64,000 bases of DNA from Malaya genurostris (lineage: Eukaryota; Arthropoda; Insecta; Diptera; Culicidae). A program made the position numbers and the translations under genes. Of the stretch, positions 1 through 11,009 are shown in pieces. Under the pieces are notes generated by a model. It was not told the DNA's origin. It saw only the letters and a list, made by a program, of their open reading frames with translations, and made no database searches. The DNA lies in contig NC_080571.1 in the NCBI RefSeq assembly GCF_030247185.1, forward strand, positions 1 to 64,000, in the 5' to 3' direction. Every line of letters begins with the position of its first letter. The first letter of the stretch is position 1.

Positions 1-1240
1 TGTTAATGGATTATCCTAATTTAAATGATTCCAAAGCTTCAATGTTGTAAGCTTGAAAATGTTTTAATTTGTCAACGGATAGGTTTGCATACTTAAATCT
101 CCATTCACATACGATCAAAACGGTGGCGCGAAAATGGATTCAGTATAAAGATGATAATCATAGATACTTCTTCTTCATTATATGTGACTGAACAAGTTGT
201 TGTCTCACCAGGAATTAAACGCTTCAAAAGATTCAAAATTAAATTCTGAAACTTATCTAAAAGCGGCCTCCTCGGTTTAGTAGTATAAATGAGTTCCACA
301 GGCTCACATATACAGTTCAATTAGATGCAATATCATACACTATCAAAGATAAACTCAAGGTAATTTTACCTGCGGTTTTACATGTATCGTTTGAATAGGA
401 ACCCTCGTAGAATTTGGTTAACCGCCAGTTTCAGTTTAATTATTATTTGCTTCAAAACAATAAACGTCTGATGACTACACGCGTTGTAACTATGACAATG
501 TTCATTCATATGTTAATAACAACAAGTTACAATATTAACAAAATTTCGGAATTTTGTTGCGTATCCATTCCGTATATTCCTAATATGCCAAAGCGAAAAT
601 CAATGTAAGTAACTAAATATTCTATGCGGACTGTTTCACATGCTTCCTTCCTCGTATTGTTGCCATATTATTTACCGACATTTTCCGAAGATTATTGACG
701 ATTTTGAAGAAGGATTATTAAAATTACACTATTACTGAGTGTACCGCTACAACATCTTTCGTTAAAATAAATAAAAATTTTTCTTGGATCGATTAACTGT
801 TTATAAAATTAATAAGTTTGTACGTTTCTCGAAAATTATTATCATAAAATAAAAGTTTTATTTGTTCAGGTTTAAATGTTTAGGTTGTTTGTATCTAAAA
901 TTGAGCTTTCGAGTAACTTTGAATTCATCATAATTGACTTCTAGTTAAAGGACGTTATTCAAAAACTTAACAGTGTAAAAATTTGTGGAAAGGGATCAAA
1001 ATTGAATAGAATCAATAATCAAGAAAGATTCTAATTGTCAATTTTATCATTCGCTAACAATCTCAGCGCTTAAACTAAAGCAAGTTTGTAATTAGTCAAT
1101 TGAATATGTTTTTAGTCTAGTGTATCATCATCATTATCATCTTTATTTTTGTATTAATTATGAAGACCCTAGAAACGTTTCATTTTCAATGTTATTGTGC
1201 TCGGTCGTGTCTTGAATACAACCCTCTAATTTTTTTCGCC
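1..1240. repeat. Locally duplicated noncoding block, copy 1
   Basis: Positions 1-530 and 780-1240 match, with deletions and point changes, positions 2541-3010 and 3146-3395. Short ORFs in it are not conserved between the two local copies and show no recognisable family, so I read this as noncoding repeat. The copy here lacks the 65-bp retroposed tail that interrupts the second copy at 3081, so it serves as the empty site. The same block recurs at 46585-47824. Confidence 0.7.
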
Positions 1241-2540
1241 ATAATTTTGAACGTTTATAACTCAGTCATTTGTTGATGGATTGATATAATTTAACAACCA
1301 ATCGATTTGGAAACTTTTAACTTAAACATGTACGGCAACGTCGTTTCAGTATTTCAAAAGCATAATATTGAAAAATTGATTAAAATCGATTTATGTTTTC
1401 ATTAACTAATGACGGAAGAGCAGATGATGTCATCTTGTTGCTTATTCGTGCACGGTCAACTGTTCGATCGTTGGTCTGCACGTAGAGTTTCATATAGCAG
1501 CATAGGGTGGACTTACTCATGTTTTGGTATTAAAAATGCCTTACTCTTCGCTATACGGGGCCGGGTGTCAATTAACAATTTTAAAAATAGCCGCGTAACC
1601 TTTTGGCATTAAAAATGCCTTACTCTTAACTATATGGGGCCGGGTGTCAATTAAAAGTTTCAAAAATAGTCGCGTAACCTTTTTGTGTCATAATTTTGAA
1701 CGTTAATAACTCGGTCATTTGTTGATGGATTGTTATAATTTAACAACCAATCGATTCGGAAACTTTTAACTTAAACATGTATGACGACGTCTTTTCAGTA
1801 TTTCAATAGCATACTATTGAAAAAATTGTTGGAATCCACCTATGTTTTCATCCACCAATCCCTGTTGTACAAAATGACGTCAACTTCTTGTTCGGCATAG
1901 GAGGCTTTGCGTCATGCATAAAACCACCGCATCATTCTGCGTAGTATGAAGAGAAATCTATAAATATAGGCTGAACAATATTTCTTTGCCTAGTTGATGT
2001 TTGACTGTGAATGAAACAAGTAGCTCGTCCAGTGAGCTGATGACTGAATTGTATATGCGTTCACTTGCTGGATTGTCGCTTTTGTATTATGTGTTGGTGA
2101 AATTTCCTGATGTCTGTGCAACACCGTGTTCGCTTGAGTATCTTATATATCATCTAGATATTGAAAAACCGAATCAGTGTGGTTACCGATTCTTTTGAAA
2201 TATCCCATGTATTTAGCAAATTTTTGGTCGATTTTGCCATTAAAAATGCCTTACACTTCGCTTCCTGAGGCTGGGTGTCAATTTAAAACATGCAAAACTA
2301 ATCGCGTAACATTTTTCTGTCTTAATTTTGAACGCTTATAACTCAATCATTTGTTAATGGATTTATATAATTCAACAAACAATCGATTCGTAAACATTTA
2401 ACTTAAACTTATGAGACAACGTCATTTGAATATTTCAATTGCATATGTTATCATTGAAAAATTGGTTTGAATTGTTATCGGCGATATAATTATCGGCGAT
2501 AGATTTGTCGGATCTAATTTGCAGCGCTTGTTCCTCGATG
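1241..2540. repeat. Array of diverged 'cattaaaaatgcc' repeats
   Basis: A module beginning near 'cattaaaaatgcc' and containing 'gggtgtcaatt' and 'cataattttgaacg' recurs at about 1511, 1604 and 2238. A 5'-truncated copy starts at 1241. Related copies lie at 45302-45640 and 46253-46500, and in the right duplicate at about 48095, 48188 and 48822. Between copies, 1947-2215 is a segment shared only with 45965-46235. No coding capacity is convincing. No termini or target duplications are evident, so the repeat class is unknown. Confidence 0.65.
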
Positions 2541-3400
2541 ATTTGTTAATGGATTTTCCTAATTTAAATGATTCCAAAGCTTCAATATTGTAAGCTTAAA
2601 AATGCTTTAATTTTTCAACGGATCGGTTTGTATATTTAAATTCCCATTCTCATACGAACAAAACGTGACAATGCGACTGAACAAGTTGTTGTACCACCAG
2701 GAATTAAACGGTTCAAAAGATTCAAAATTGAATTCTGAAACTTATCTAAAAGCGGCCTCCTCGGTTTAGTAGTATAAATGAGTTCCACAGGCTCACATAT
2801 ACAGAACTATTAGATGCAATATCGTATAGTATCAAAGATAAACTCAAGGTAAGTTTACCTGCGATTTTACATGTATCGTTTGAATAGGAACCCTCGTAGA
2901 ATTTGGTTAACCGCCAGTTTCAGTTTAATTATTATTTTCTTCAAAACAATAAGCGTCTGATGGCTACACGCGTTGTAACTATGACAATGTTCATTCATGT
3001 GTTAATAACATTACACCATTACTGAGATTACTGGTACAACATTCTCTTGGATCGATTAACTGTTTATAGAATTAATAAGTCCACCCAGTGAACGACCATT
3101 ATTAGGTTAAAACTGGGGGTAAATAAACGATATAAATCAAATCAAATTAATAAGTTTGTACGTTTCTCGAAAATTATCATCATAAAATAGAATAGTTTCA
3201 TTTGTTCAGGTTTAAATCTTTAAGTTGTTTGTATCTAAAATTGAGCTTTAAAGTAACTGTGAAGTGTAGTGAAGTTTAGTGTATCATCATCATTATCATC
3301 TTTATTTTTGTATTTATTATGAAGACCCTAGAAACGTTTCATTTTTAATGTTATTGTGTTCGGTCGTGTCTTGAATACAACCCTCTATTTTTTTTAGTAC
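2541..3400. repeat. Locally duplicated noncoding block, copy 2
   Basis: Diverged repeat of 1-1240 with an internal deletion (sequence equivalent to about 535-725 is missing) and a retroposed tail at 3081-3145. It ends next to the aminopeptidase-like exons. A 19-bp stretch at 3403-3421, between a T-rich 'ttag' and 'gtaagt', could be a micro-exon, but nothing else supports that. Confidence 0.6.
3081..3145 (+). mobile_element. Retroposed 65-bp SINE/LINE tail with 10-bp target duplication
   Basis: The insertion is flanked by perfect ATTAATAAGT direct repeats (3071-3080 and 3146-3155). The related local copy near 799-825 has a single ATTAATAAGT and no insert, which gives a clean empty site. The insert carries a 'gaacgacc' motif and ends in 'ataaatcaaatcaa'. 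It resembles the 3' end of the SINE at 18473-18633 and the insert at 33095. I infer a severely 5'-truncated retroposon that reached the genome by target-primed reverse transcription. The duplicate is at 49665-49729. Confidence 0.85.
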
Positions 3401-3470
3401 CAAGTATGCATACGAGGTAAGTGATTAAAACTCATATTTAAAAAGTCATTCAAATATATTGTTATTCTAG

Positions 3471-4606
3471 TATAAACGAAATATAACGTTGGAAGATTTT
3501 CTTAATCATCGTGCCTATCTGATAGACAAACGATCGCGAATCCCAAAGCATGTTATTCCGAAACATTATAGGCTTTTCATTCAACCGATTTTCAATGAAA
3601 CAAGTAAAGCCCTTCTCGTATAATGGAATTGTTTGGATTACAGTAAATCAAAAAAGCATAATAATAAAAGAATAGAACTTAACGTTAAAAATTTGTACAT
3701 TAAATTAGAAGATGTAACCGTTTTAAAAAGTATACAACATTAACAAACTTAGATTTTGACGAGGATCTAGATTGGGATCTAATCGAAGAGGATATATTAC
3801 CGCGTATCAGGAACAAACGAGACACGATCAACAATGACAACATTGAAAGAATGAATAATTCAATGGATTTTTCAACCATGTCTAGTGATGGGCAATAACG
3901 GTGATAAAAATATAAATACTTTCACTAATGATGCATGGTGCAGGAAGGAGCAAATATTTTCATCCAATTTTCCCCTCGGATGACTTTGTTACAATAAAGA
4001 TACTAGATTTAGAATTCGACGAATCAAATGAAAAAATGATTATCTATCTTGGGACCGAAATGAAAAAAAATGATATTTATTACATAGTAAAAGTGAATTT
4101 TACAGGCAATATGACTAACGAAAAAGGTTTATATTATACTCATTACAAAGATGGAAATGGGATTCATAAGTATGTGCATTGATGTAATAAATACGGTATA
4201 GTTCTATTGATTTTGTTATCATTTTAGATATTTAGCGGCCACCATATTGGAACCTAACAATGCAAGAAAGTTATACCCATGCATGGATGATCATAATTTT
4301 CGGTATGTTAGCCAAATCCCGATTTCTTCCAAACGATGAATAATGAATTATAATAGGACAAACTATAACTATAGGTCGCCATTTGAAATTAATATAGCAA
4401 GGAAAGTTCATATGAATACTGCATCTGGCATGAATTTAGAAATGTCGGAGCTAATGTATGAGTATCTATGTGTAGAAAATTGACGGTTGATAATTGAAAC
4501 ATTATTTTATTTCAGGGAAAGAGATGAGTTTGTGGTTGATACGTATAATACTACAGGAATGATTCGAGCATCCGAGATAGGCTTCATTATCCGCTTAACA
4601 GTTTAA
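3471..4606 (+). pseudogene. Truncated, frameshifted M1 (aminopeptidase N-like) N-terminal region
   Basis: M1 aminopeptidases are zinc exopeptidases whose N-terminal beta-domain precedes a catalytic HEXXH domain. The stretch at 3471-3612 encodes an N-terminal signature (IPKHVIPKHYRLFIQP). Two frameshifts follow, near 3612 and 3655, separating segments reading NGIVWITVN and RIELNVKNLYI. Exons at 3928-4169, 4228-4302, 4357-4455 and 4516-4606 join in phase across three GT-AG introns of 58, 54 and 60 bp. The joined reading contains GLYYTHYKDGNG, YLAATILEPNNARKLYPC and MERDEFVVDTYNTTG, in the family order. It stops at 4604-4606, just before the catalytic domain, and no HEXXH follows. The frameshifts are also present at 50055-51190. 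I see no route to an active peptidase. An unusual intron arrangement hiding the frameshifts is possible but less likely. Confidence 0.8.
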
Positions 4607-5640
4607 TTTAAACCGCTTACACTTCACACTATATATGTACTACTCTATGGATATTGCACTTCGGTTTAAACCACTAAGCACGCGCAAAGTTTACTATATT
4701 TATTTAATAGCCGGTCATCACTCGCTTAAGCTCGATCCGTCAGAAATGTGTTTGATTTGTGTTACTTTGTTGTTTTCACTATAAGTAGGCTGCTACTTTT
4801 ATTTCGGGAACCCATACAATTGACATGATATGTTGAATGTGATGCCGTGCGATGGCGTTGTTGAACTGAAGATTGATTTCGCTCCAAGCTGACATGGTCT
4901 GCCTACAATCAATAGAACTCGACACACATTCGTTCGCTAACCATTCTCTGGTTTGTTTTGATAAACTTAACACACTGTTGAAAAGCTTCTCTGCTAGAGT
5001 TGTGTTCATTCGGTAGAGTAGGATAAATTTCCGATTTGTATTTTGTCCAAGTAACCAAAAGTTCGTGAAAAATAGATTTGGCTTAAGTAGCATACAAAGC
5101 ATTTTGAACAGTAAGGAATATGTATCCATGCTTGAATGTTCGCCTGACACAACAAAACAAACTTTGAAGCAGTTGATTTCTCAGCTTACAAGCAGAGATA
5201 AAGTTTTCTCCGAACTTGTTCTGTACGTACAAGTTGCCAAAAAGTGCCACACGCGTACTTCAGAGCTCTAATGAAGTGGATATTTTTCTGATACAGTGGA
5301 AGCGGTTTCTTGAAGAGACGACGCTTAAATTTCAATTTGTTGTTTATCTTACCAATTTGAACTTTATTTGCAGAATATGAACTATGGCAGTTTGAATCCA
5401 TTATGGTAATCATCTTGAAGATTGATATCTTATTGCCACTTATTATTTGCGCTTAGTATAATCTAAATTATTCAAAAGCAAAATGCAAGGAAAATCTGTT
5501 TGGTTCGTTAGTGCTTCTACAGCATAATCTTTTCATTGATTCATTTAAACATGTTCTGATAAGTTAAACTCACACCCACGATGCCTAATATTAGTCATCT
5601 AACTCCATCACCATCACAACTTATTATCAACTGGTAAACG
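4607..5640. repeat. Dispersed noncoding repeat, about 0.75 kb, plus inverted-motif spacer
   Basis: Positions 4895-5640 have diverged relatives at about 29420-29640, 30530-30830 and 30895-31400. They share landmarks around 'ccaaaaagtgcc', 'agagctctaat' and 'agtataatctaaat'. ORFs on both strands are not conserved among copies. The preceding 4600-4720 has two 'ttaaacc' motifs and 'aagcacgcgcaaagttt', reminiscent of part of the 262-bp unit downstream, so it may be a distant relative of that repeat. Class unknown. Confidence 0.6.
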
Positions 5641-5895
5641 ATATCAAAACTCTTTTTACGAAGTAAATTCCAAATAACGTAAACTGTTTTTTACGAACCA
5701 AATCCCAAATAACGTAAACTTTTTTTACGATCTACCTCTTTTTACGAACCCCCGTTTAGAGTTCGTAAATGGAGGTTTCGGTGTATGAGAAAGGCAACAA
5801 AAAAAATATAGGAATACTTTCAATTACAATAAGTATAAATCTATGATGGTTAGCTCCGCAAATTTCTGAACATTGACCAAAAATAGAGAGAGAGA
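5641..5895. repeat. 'ttttacga' short repeat module and dispersed tail
   Basis: Positions 5650-5765 contain several spaced 'tttttacga' and 'aacgtaaact' motifs. They are followed by 'gagaaaggca' and a segment around 'ataggaatactttcaa'. The same sequence lies at 33985-34230, and its second half at 25437-25525. The duplicate is at 52225-52479. It is probably a non-autonomous element end, but I cannot place its terminus. A (GA)n microsatellite follows at about 5886-5909. Confidence 0.65.
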
Positions 5896-5950
5896 GAGAG
5901 AGAGAGAGAAAACCACACGAACAAAAACTCAGAAAACAAGAAAAACTCAG

Positions 5951-7219
5951 TTAGGGGTTAGCCAAATTTTGTGCTAGGGCACATAACCGTTTTCATTATT
6001 TTTACGTTTCGTCTTTGACTCATCAGTGCAGAGCAGCTCAAATTGAATTGCTTTGTGCTAAACTCGGCAGTTCAATTTGAACCGCTAAGCAGACGTAAAG
6101 TTTCTGCTATTTACAGAACACTTTTTGTTTTGCAACGAAGTGCAATGTCTTTTCTGACGTGCCGAACGAAAACGTGTTTTCGACTATTTCTGGCCGATGC
6201 AGGTATGGTCATTTAGGGGTTAGCGAAATTTTGTGCTAGGGCACATAACCGTTTTCATTATTTTTACGTTTCGTCTTTGATTCATCAGTGCAGAGCAGCT
6301 CAAATTGAACTGCTTTGTGCTAAACTCGGCAGTTCAATTTGAATCGCTAAGCAGACGTAAAGTTTCTGCTATTTACAGAACACTTTTTGTTTTGCAACGA
6401 AGTGCAATGTCTTTTCTGACGTGCCGAACGAAAACGTGTTTTCGACTATTTCTGGCCGATGCAGGTATGGTCATTTAGGGGTTAGCCAAATTTTGTGCTA
6501 GGGCACATAACCGTTTTCATTATTTTTACGTTTCGTCTTTGACTCATCAGTGCAGACCAGCTCAAATTGAACTGCTTTGTGCTAAACTCGGCAGTTCAAT
6601 TTGAACCGCTAAGCAGACGTAAAGTTCCTGCTATTTACAGAACACTTTTTGTTTTGCAACGAAGTGCAATGTCTTTTCTGACGTGCCGAACGAAAACGTG
6701 TTTTCGACTATTTCTGGCCGATGCAGGTATGGTCATTTAGGGGTTAGCCAAATTTTGTGCTAGGGCACATAACCGTTTTCATTATTTTTACGTTTCGTCT
6801 TTGACTCATCAGCGCAGAGCAGCTCAAATTGAACTGCTTTGTGCTAAACTCGGCAGTTCAATTTGAACCGCTAAGCAGACGTAAAGTTTCCGCTATTTAC
6901 AGAACACTTTTTGTTTTGCAACGAAGTGCAATGTCTTTTCTGACGTGCCGAACGAAATAATGAAAACGGTTATGTGCCCTAGCACAAAATTTGGCTAACC
7001 CCCAAATGACCATACCTGCATCGGCCAGAAATAGTCGAAAACACGTTTTCGTTCGGCACGTCAGAAAAGACATTGCACTTCGTTGCAAAACAAAAAGTGT
7101 TCTGTAAATAGCAGAAACTTTACGTCTGCTTAGCGGTTCAAATTGAACTGCCGAGTTTAGCACAAAGCAGTTCAATTTGAGCTGCTCTGCACTGATGAGT
7201 CAAAGACGAAACGTAAAAA
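5951..7219. repeat. Fold-back array of 262-bp tandem units (left copy)
   Basis: Direct units start at 5951, 6213, 6475 and 6737, exactly 262 bp apart. The fourth is cut after about 221 bp, at 6955-6957. From there the sequence continues as about one unit in inverted orientation to 7219, sharing AAA microhomology at the junction. Each unit has an internal stem-loop: 'caaattgaactgc' pairs with 'gcagttcaatttg' across about 15 nt. Apparent reading frames through the array follow from the repeat and are not genes. The right copy has one more unit and the opposite centre orientation. Confidence 0.92.
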
Positions 7220-7570
7220 AAAATAAAGAAAAACTCTCCTCGCAGCATAGCGGGAATGGTCTTGCGCTCCTCCATAAAGTAGTAGGTATAGCCGAGCGAA
7301 ACAAAACGGGAACCAAAGCACCGAAAGGTTTTTGTGATGAAGCAAAAAAAAAATTTGATATTTATCATTTCTATATTAAATTTATTAAAAAAAAAACTTA
7401 TAAAACCATTAATCTTATACACTAAATTCAAAAAGTAGAACAAAAAAAAACAATTCAGTAAAACAAATCCATTATATACAAAAAAAAAATAGAAACAAAA
7501 AAAAATTCAACAAATAAAAGCTTAATCTAGTATTTACAACATAAGGGGAATAGAAAAACGAAAACAATGC
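7220..7570. other. A-rich spacer, probable 3' flank of the minus-strand gag-like gene
   Basis: The sequence is strongly A-rich on the plus strand. On the minus strand it contains an AATAAA (plus-strand tttatt at 7381-7386) about 190 nt beyond the stop codon of the gag-like gene, so it could be the 3' untranslated region. A minus-strand stretch at 7230-7345 stays open and reads SLGYTYYFMEERKTIPAML, which I do not recognise. Confidence 0.4.
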
Positions 7571-8613
7571 TTAATACCTAAACAGCCGGTGTTTATGTTC
7601 AAGCTCAAAGAGCAAACACGGACTGGCCGCGCCATTCGAGCGGGCACTTTCTCCTGCCTCGTCTGTCTCTTCTGGTGGTGTTGGCGATTGCTCGTCGTCG
7701 AACCGGAGAAAGCGGGAGTCCTCTTCACCCGGACCCAACGTCGCCACCATCGTCGCCTCCTGCTTGGCCACGGACTCGGACTCGGCCTCAAACACAATCG
7801 GCGACGGTCGCGGTCCGCCAAAGCTGGACCCCGGCGACGGTGGGGTTTCCGGTATATCGATAACCGAACCAGTACTACTAACCCCACTACCACCACCACC
7901 CCAGGGGCCGGGGGGAACGGGGGAGACCGCGCCAGTGGTCCCGAACCAGCGGTCAACTCGTTCCCGCCCGGCCATTACTGGTTCGGCCATCACCGACGGC
8001 GTTCGTTGTTGTTGTTCTTCTTCTGCTGCTTTGGCTGCTGCTGCTGTTTCGGCTGCTGTTTCGGCTGCTGCTGGTTCGGCTGCTGGTTCGGCTGCTGCTT
8101 TGGCTGCTGCTGCTGTTTCGGCTGTTGTTTCGGCTGCTGCTTCGGCTGCTGCTGGTTCGGCTGCTGGTTCGGCTGCTGCTTTGGCTGCTGCTGCTGTTTC
8201 GGCTGCTGCTGGTTCGGCTGCTGCTTCGGCTGCTGCTTCGGCTGCTGCTTTGGCTGCTTCGTTGGCACCAGCATCAGCAGCAGCAGGACGGCGACATCGC
8301 CTTTTTTTGGTGGCTGGTGGACCGTGCTCATCATCATCCTGCTGAACGACTCCACCACCAGTAGTATTATGATGACGACGACGACGACGACTACTACTAC
8401 GACGACGACTACGACTATGACGACGACCAACTAAATCAGTTTCTTCATCATCATGATCAGCATGAGCAGCATCAGCAGGAGGATTGGGGGGTAATGGTCG
8501 TTGCCCGCAATTCGGCCAGCCCAGCGTACTACCCGATAGCGAGGGTTGACCAGGTGAACAACTATGGTCACCACTACGACGGCGGTCTTCGTCGTTGTTC
8601 TTGGTGGTGGTGG

Positions 8614-8650
<37 letters not shown>

Positions 8651-9649
8651 GGTGGTGGTTCCGGAACCTACCACCAAATGGCAACTAGTACCGTCGTCTT
8701 CGCCGGAATCTGTGGATCTGTGGAATGAGGATAGCAAAAAATCAAAACAAAGCAAAGCAGAAAAAAAAACCAAAACAAAAATGAAGGTTGGAAACAAAAA
8801 AATAAAATATGTATATAAAAACACAAAAAAAAAAAAAAAAAAAACAACAACTTACATCACGACCACGCCCACCTCGGAGAGGGCTGCTGGTCGTACTGTT
8901 GTTGTTGTTGGTGGTGGTGGTAATACTGTGCTTTGTTGTTGTTGCTGACCACCACCACCACCACCACTCGTCGACTCGGACGACTCCGGCGACTCGGACG
9001 ACTCGGACGACTCGGACGGCTCGGACGGCTCGGACGAGGACGAGACGGATGTCCTCCGACCTCCGCCGAGTCTGGTGGCTCCTCTAGTGGTTGTTGTTGC
9101 CGGAGGGACCGGGAGACTGGCCACGAACCGACGAGCATCCCGGTAAGTGCAACCGCGGATCAAAATCAAATCTCGCGTTTCCATCTCGTACCGCCGTACC
9201 GGACAGCCCGCGTCATTGGCCCGGTGGGGCTGGTGACAGTTGCGGCAGCGTATGGTACACCACCCCACCAGCCCGGTACCGAGCCAATCATGAGCCGCAT
9301 CATCATCATCACGACGACTACGACGACGACGACGACGACGACGACGCTCGACATCAGTATCATCATCGTCGTCAGTATGCTCCTCCTCCTCCTCCTCTTC
9401 CTCCTTATCGCCGCTGCCACCATCACCGCGAATCGGGGGCCACCTTCGCTGGCCGCAACGGGAGCAACACTCCCGGGGGCAGACCAGGCCCCGATGGCCG
9501 AACCGCCAGCAGGTGCTACACTGGACCGGGACCACCGACCCGGCCGGGCGATACGGCCCCACCAGCGGGGCTATCATCAGCGGGACACCACCAACACCAA
9601 CACCACCACCACCATTTGTTGATAGAATGGTCGTCATCATCATCATCAT
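7571..9649 (-). CDS. Retrotransposon gag-like zinc-knuckle protein, apparently spliced (left copy)
   Basis: Two minus-strand reading frames, 9649-8856 and 8717-7571, join in phase across a 138-bp GT-AG intron (8718-8855; donor GTAAGT, pyrimidine-rich acceptor) to give 646 residues. A CCHC knuckle lies at residues 44-57 (CSTCWRFGHRGLVC). A second begins CSRC at 62-65 and is interrupted by a run of Glu, Asp and Arg (about 82-117). A further C-H-C motif follows (CRNCHQPHRANDAGC, 135-149), then YRDARRF. This order is typical of the ORF1 of I/Loa/Jockey-type non-LTR retrotransposons, where it binds RNA. The remainder is low complexity: Ser-Glu, poly-Asn and Ala-Glu-Pro repeats. The usual gag N-terminus is missing. 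It could be a dead retrotransposon fragment or a co-opted gene; the ATG at 9649 is only the first in a run of CAT/ATG triplets. Confidence 0.55.
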
Positions 9650-9683
9650 GCAGCAGCAGCAGCAGCAACATCCAGCAGAACAG

Positions 9684-11009
9684 AAGGAATGCGGAAAAAT
9701 ATGTAATTTTTACCGACAGTGCTGCCGCATTAGAAAGTATTCAGGCTCCGTCTGCATCCATCAGGCATCCCTTGGTGGAAGAAATTCACCGATTATTACG
9801 ACTATTACAACAACAGCCATACACGGGCTGCGGAACAGCAGTGACGACGGAGGGACATGGCGGCGGCAGCGGCAATAGGCATATAATATTTTGCTGGGTT
9901 CCGGCGCACGCTCAAATAGGAGGCAATGTCCGGGAAGATAAACTGGCCAAAAAAGCCCGCTCAGAGGGACTGGAACTCGGGGAGAGCAAAATACCCGGTG
10001 ACGATGCAATCGACTACTGTCGCAAAGTTCTACGAAATGGCTGGCAACAGGAGTGGACTGGCGCAGTCCAGATAATACGACAACAAGCGACCGAAAAAGA
10101 CGAACAAATCGAACCATTGGGCAACCAAATGGCGCGAATCAAGCGCAGCACTAAAACATGGCCGGACAGAGCATTGCCATGTTGGTCTCTTTCTTCCCCC
10201 GTTCTGCCGCCCTCTGCCCACCAATAATCTCTAGAGCCCTCTCTCTATCTCTGGAGAGAATAGTAATATTTCCGACAAACGCATTTCCTCGGCCCTCGGA
10301 AGCACTTCCCAAAAATAAAATAAATAAATAAATACGAAAAAAAAAAGAATACGAATAGAATGGTACAATACTCGAAAAATTTCACTCAGAAAACGTAGAA
10401 TTCTTGTTGTTCTACGATGTCCAAAAACAACGCGCGAAACACCAATTTGTCTGTGAAAATGTTTTTCAATTTCTAACGATATTAATAATATAAAATCATT
10501 AAATTTTTCACGAAAATGTTTACACATTTTCTGGGAACTATGCCTCTGTGTGTGTGCCTAGGAAATGGACATTATATGAAATAATGTACACAAGCACAAA
10601 TAAAATAAAATAAAATAAAATAAAATAATATTAATAATAAATACACACAGCTGAACAACGTTTACTGACCCGGCTCCGGATAGGACACACAGGTCTCACC
10701 CATGGATCTGGATTGGTAGCAACTGGTAGCCGCCAGACAACAACAACATCAACAACAACAACAGGATCTGACAACGAAGATGATGATAATACACGACATT
10801 GGAAATGTGATTTCTGCAGATTATCAATTCCTCTGCAGAATACCGTCCAACATCTGCTACTTCGCTGTACAACACTTTCTACGGTCAGACAACGTTGTCA
10901 ACTAGACGAAACATCAACCCTGGAAGCAATTCTACGACCGGACAGAACAGCAGAGAATAAGGTTCTTGCCTTCCTTCGGCTCACGGGACTTGATCTAGGA
11001 CGAATCTAG
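9684..11009 (+). pseudogene. Non-LTR retrotransposon RNase H C-terminal half plus zinc finger (left copy)
   Basis: Homology starts near 9690 with YVIFTDSAAALESIQ, then HPLVEEI, FCWVPAHAQIGGN and EDKLAKKA, the second half of the RNase H domain of I/Loa-type ORF2. The first catalytic Asp and Glu are absent. The frame continues to RIKRSTKTWPD near 10165. After about 470 bp the protein resumes at 10653 with LLTRLRIGHTGLTH, a C-terminal hallmark, and a CDFC...HLLLRC finger, stopping at 11007-11009. Removing 10181-10650 (GT-AG, weak donor) restores the frame exactly, so this is an intron or a later insertion. AATAAA lies at 11103-11108. It is head to head with the gag-like gene and lacks endonuclease and reverse transcriptase. 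Confidence 0.7.
10595..10630. repeat. (AAAAT)n microsatellite
   Basis: About seven AAAAT pentamers within the 470-bp interval separating the two RNase H-fragment blocks. Confidence 0.9.

Noticed and set aside
6897..7443. Minus-strand ORFs in and beside the 262-bp array
   Set aside because: They follow the tandem and inverted repeat and change when the array length changes between copies.
7589..9649. Long plus-strand frames across the gag-like gene, rich in Cys, Phe-Gly, Ala-Ser, Thr or Leu runs
   Set aside because: They are opposite-strand or shifted readings of trinucleotide repeats. Only the minus-strand frames carry recognisable motifs and a phase-matched intron.
9091..9683. 5' part of the plus-strand frame that continues into the RNase H fragment
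   Set aside because: It is antisense to the zinc-knuckle exon and has no homology of its own. RNase H similarity starts only near 9690.
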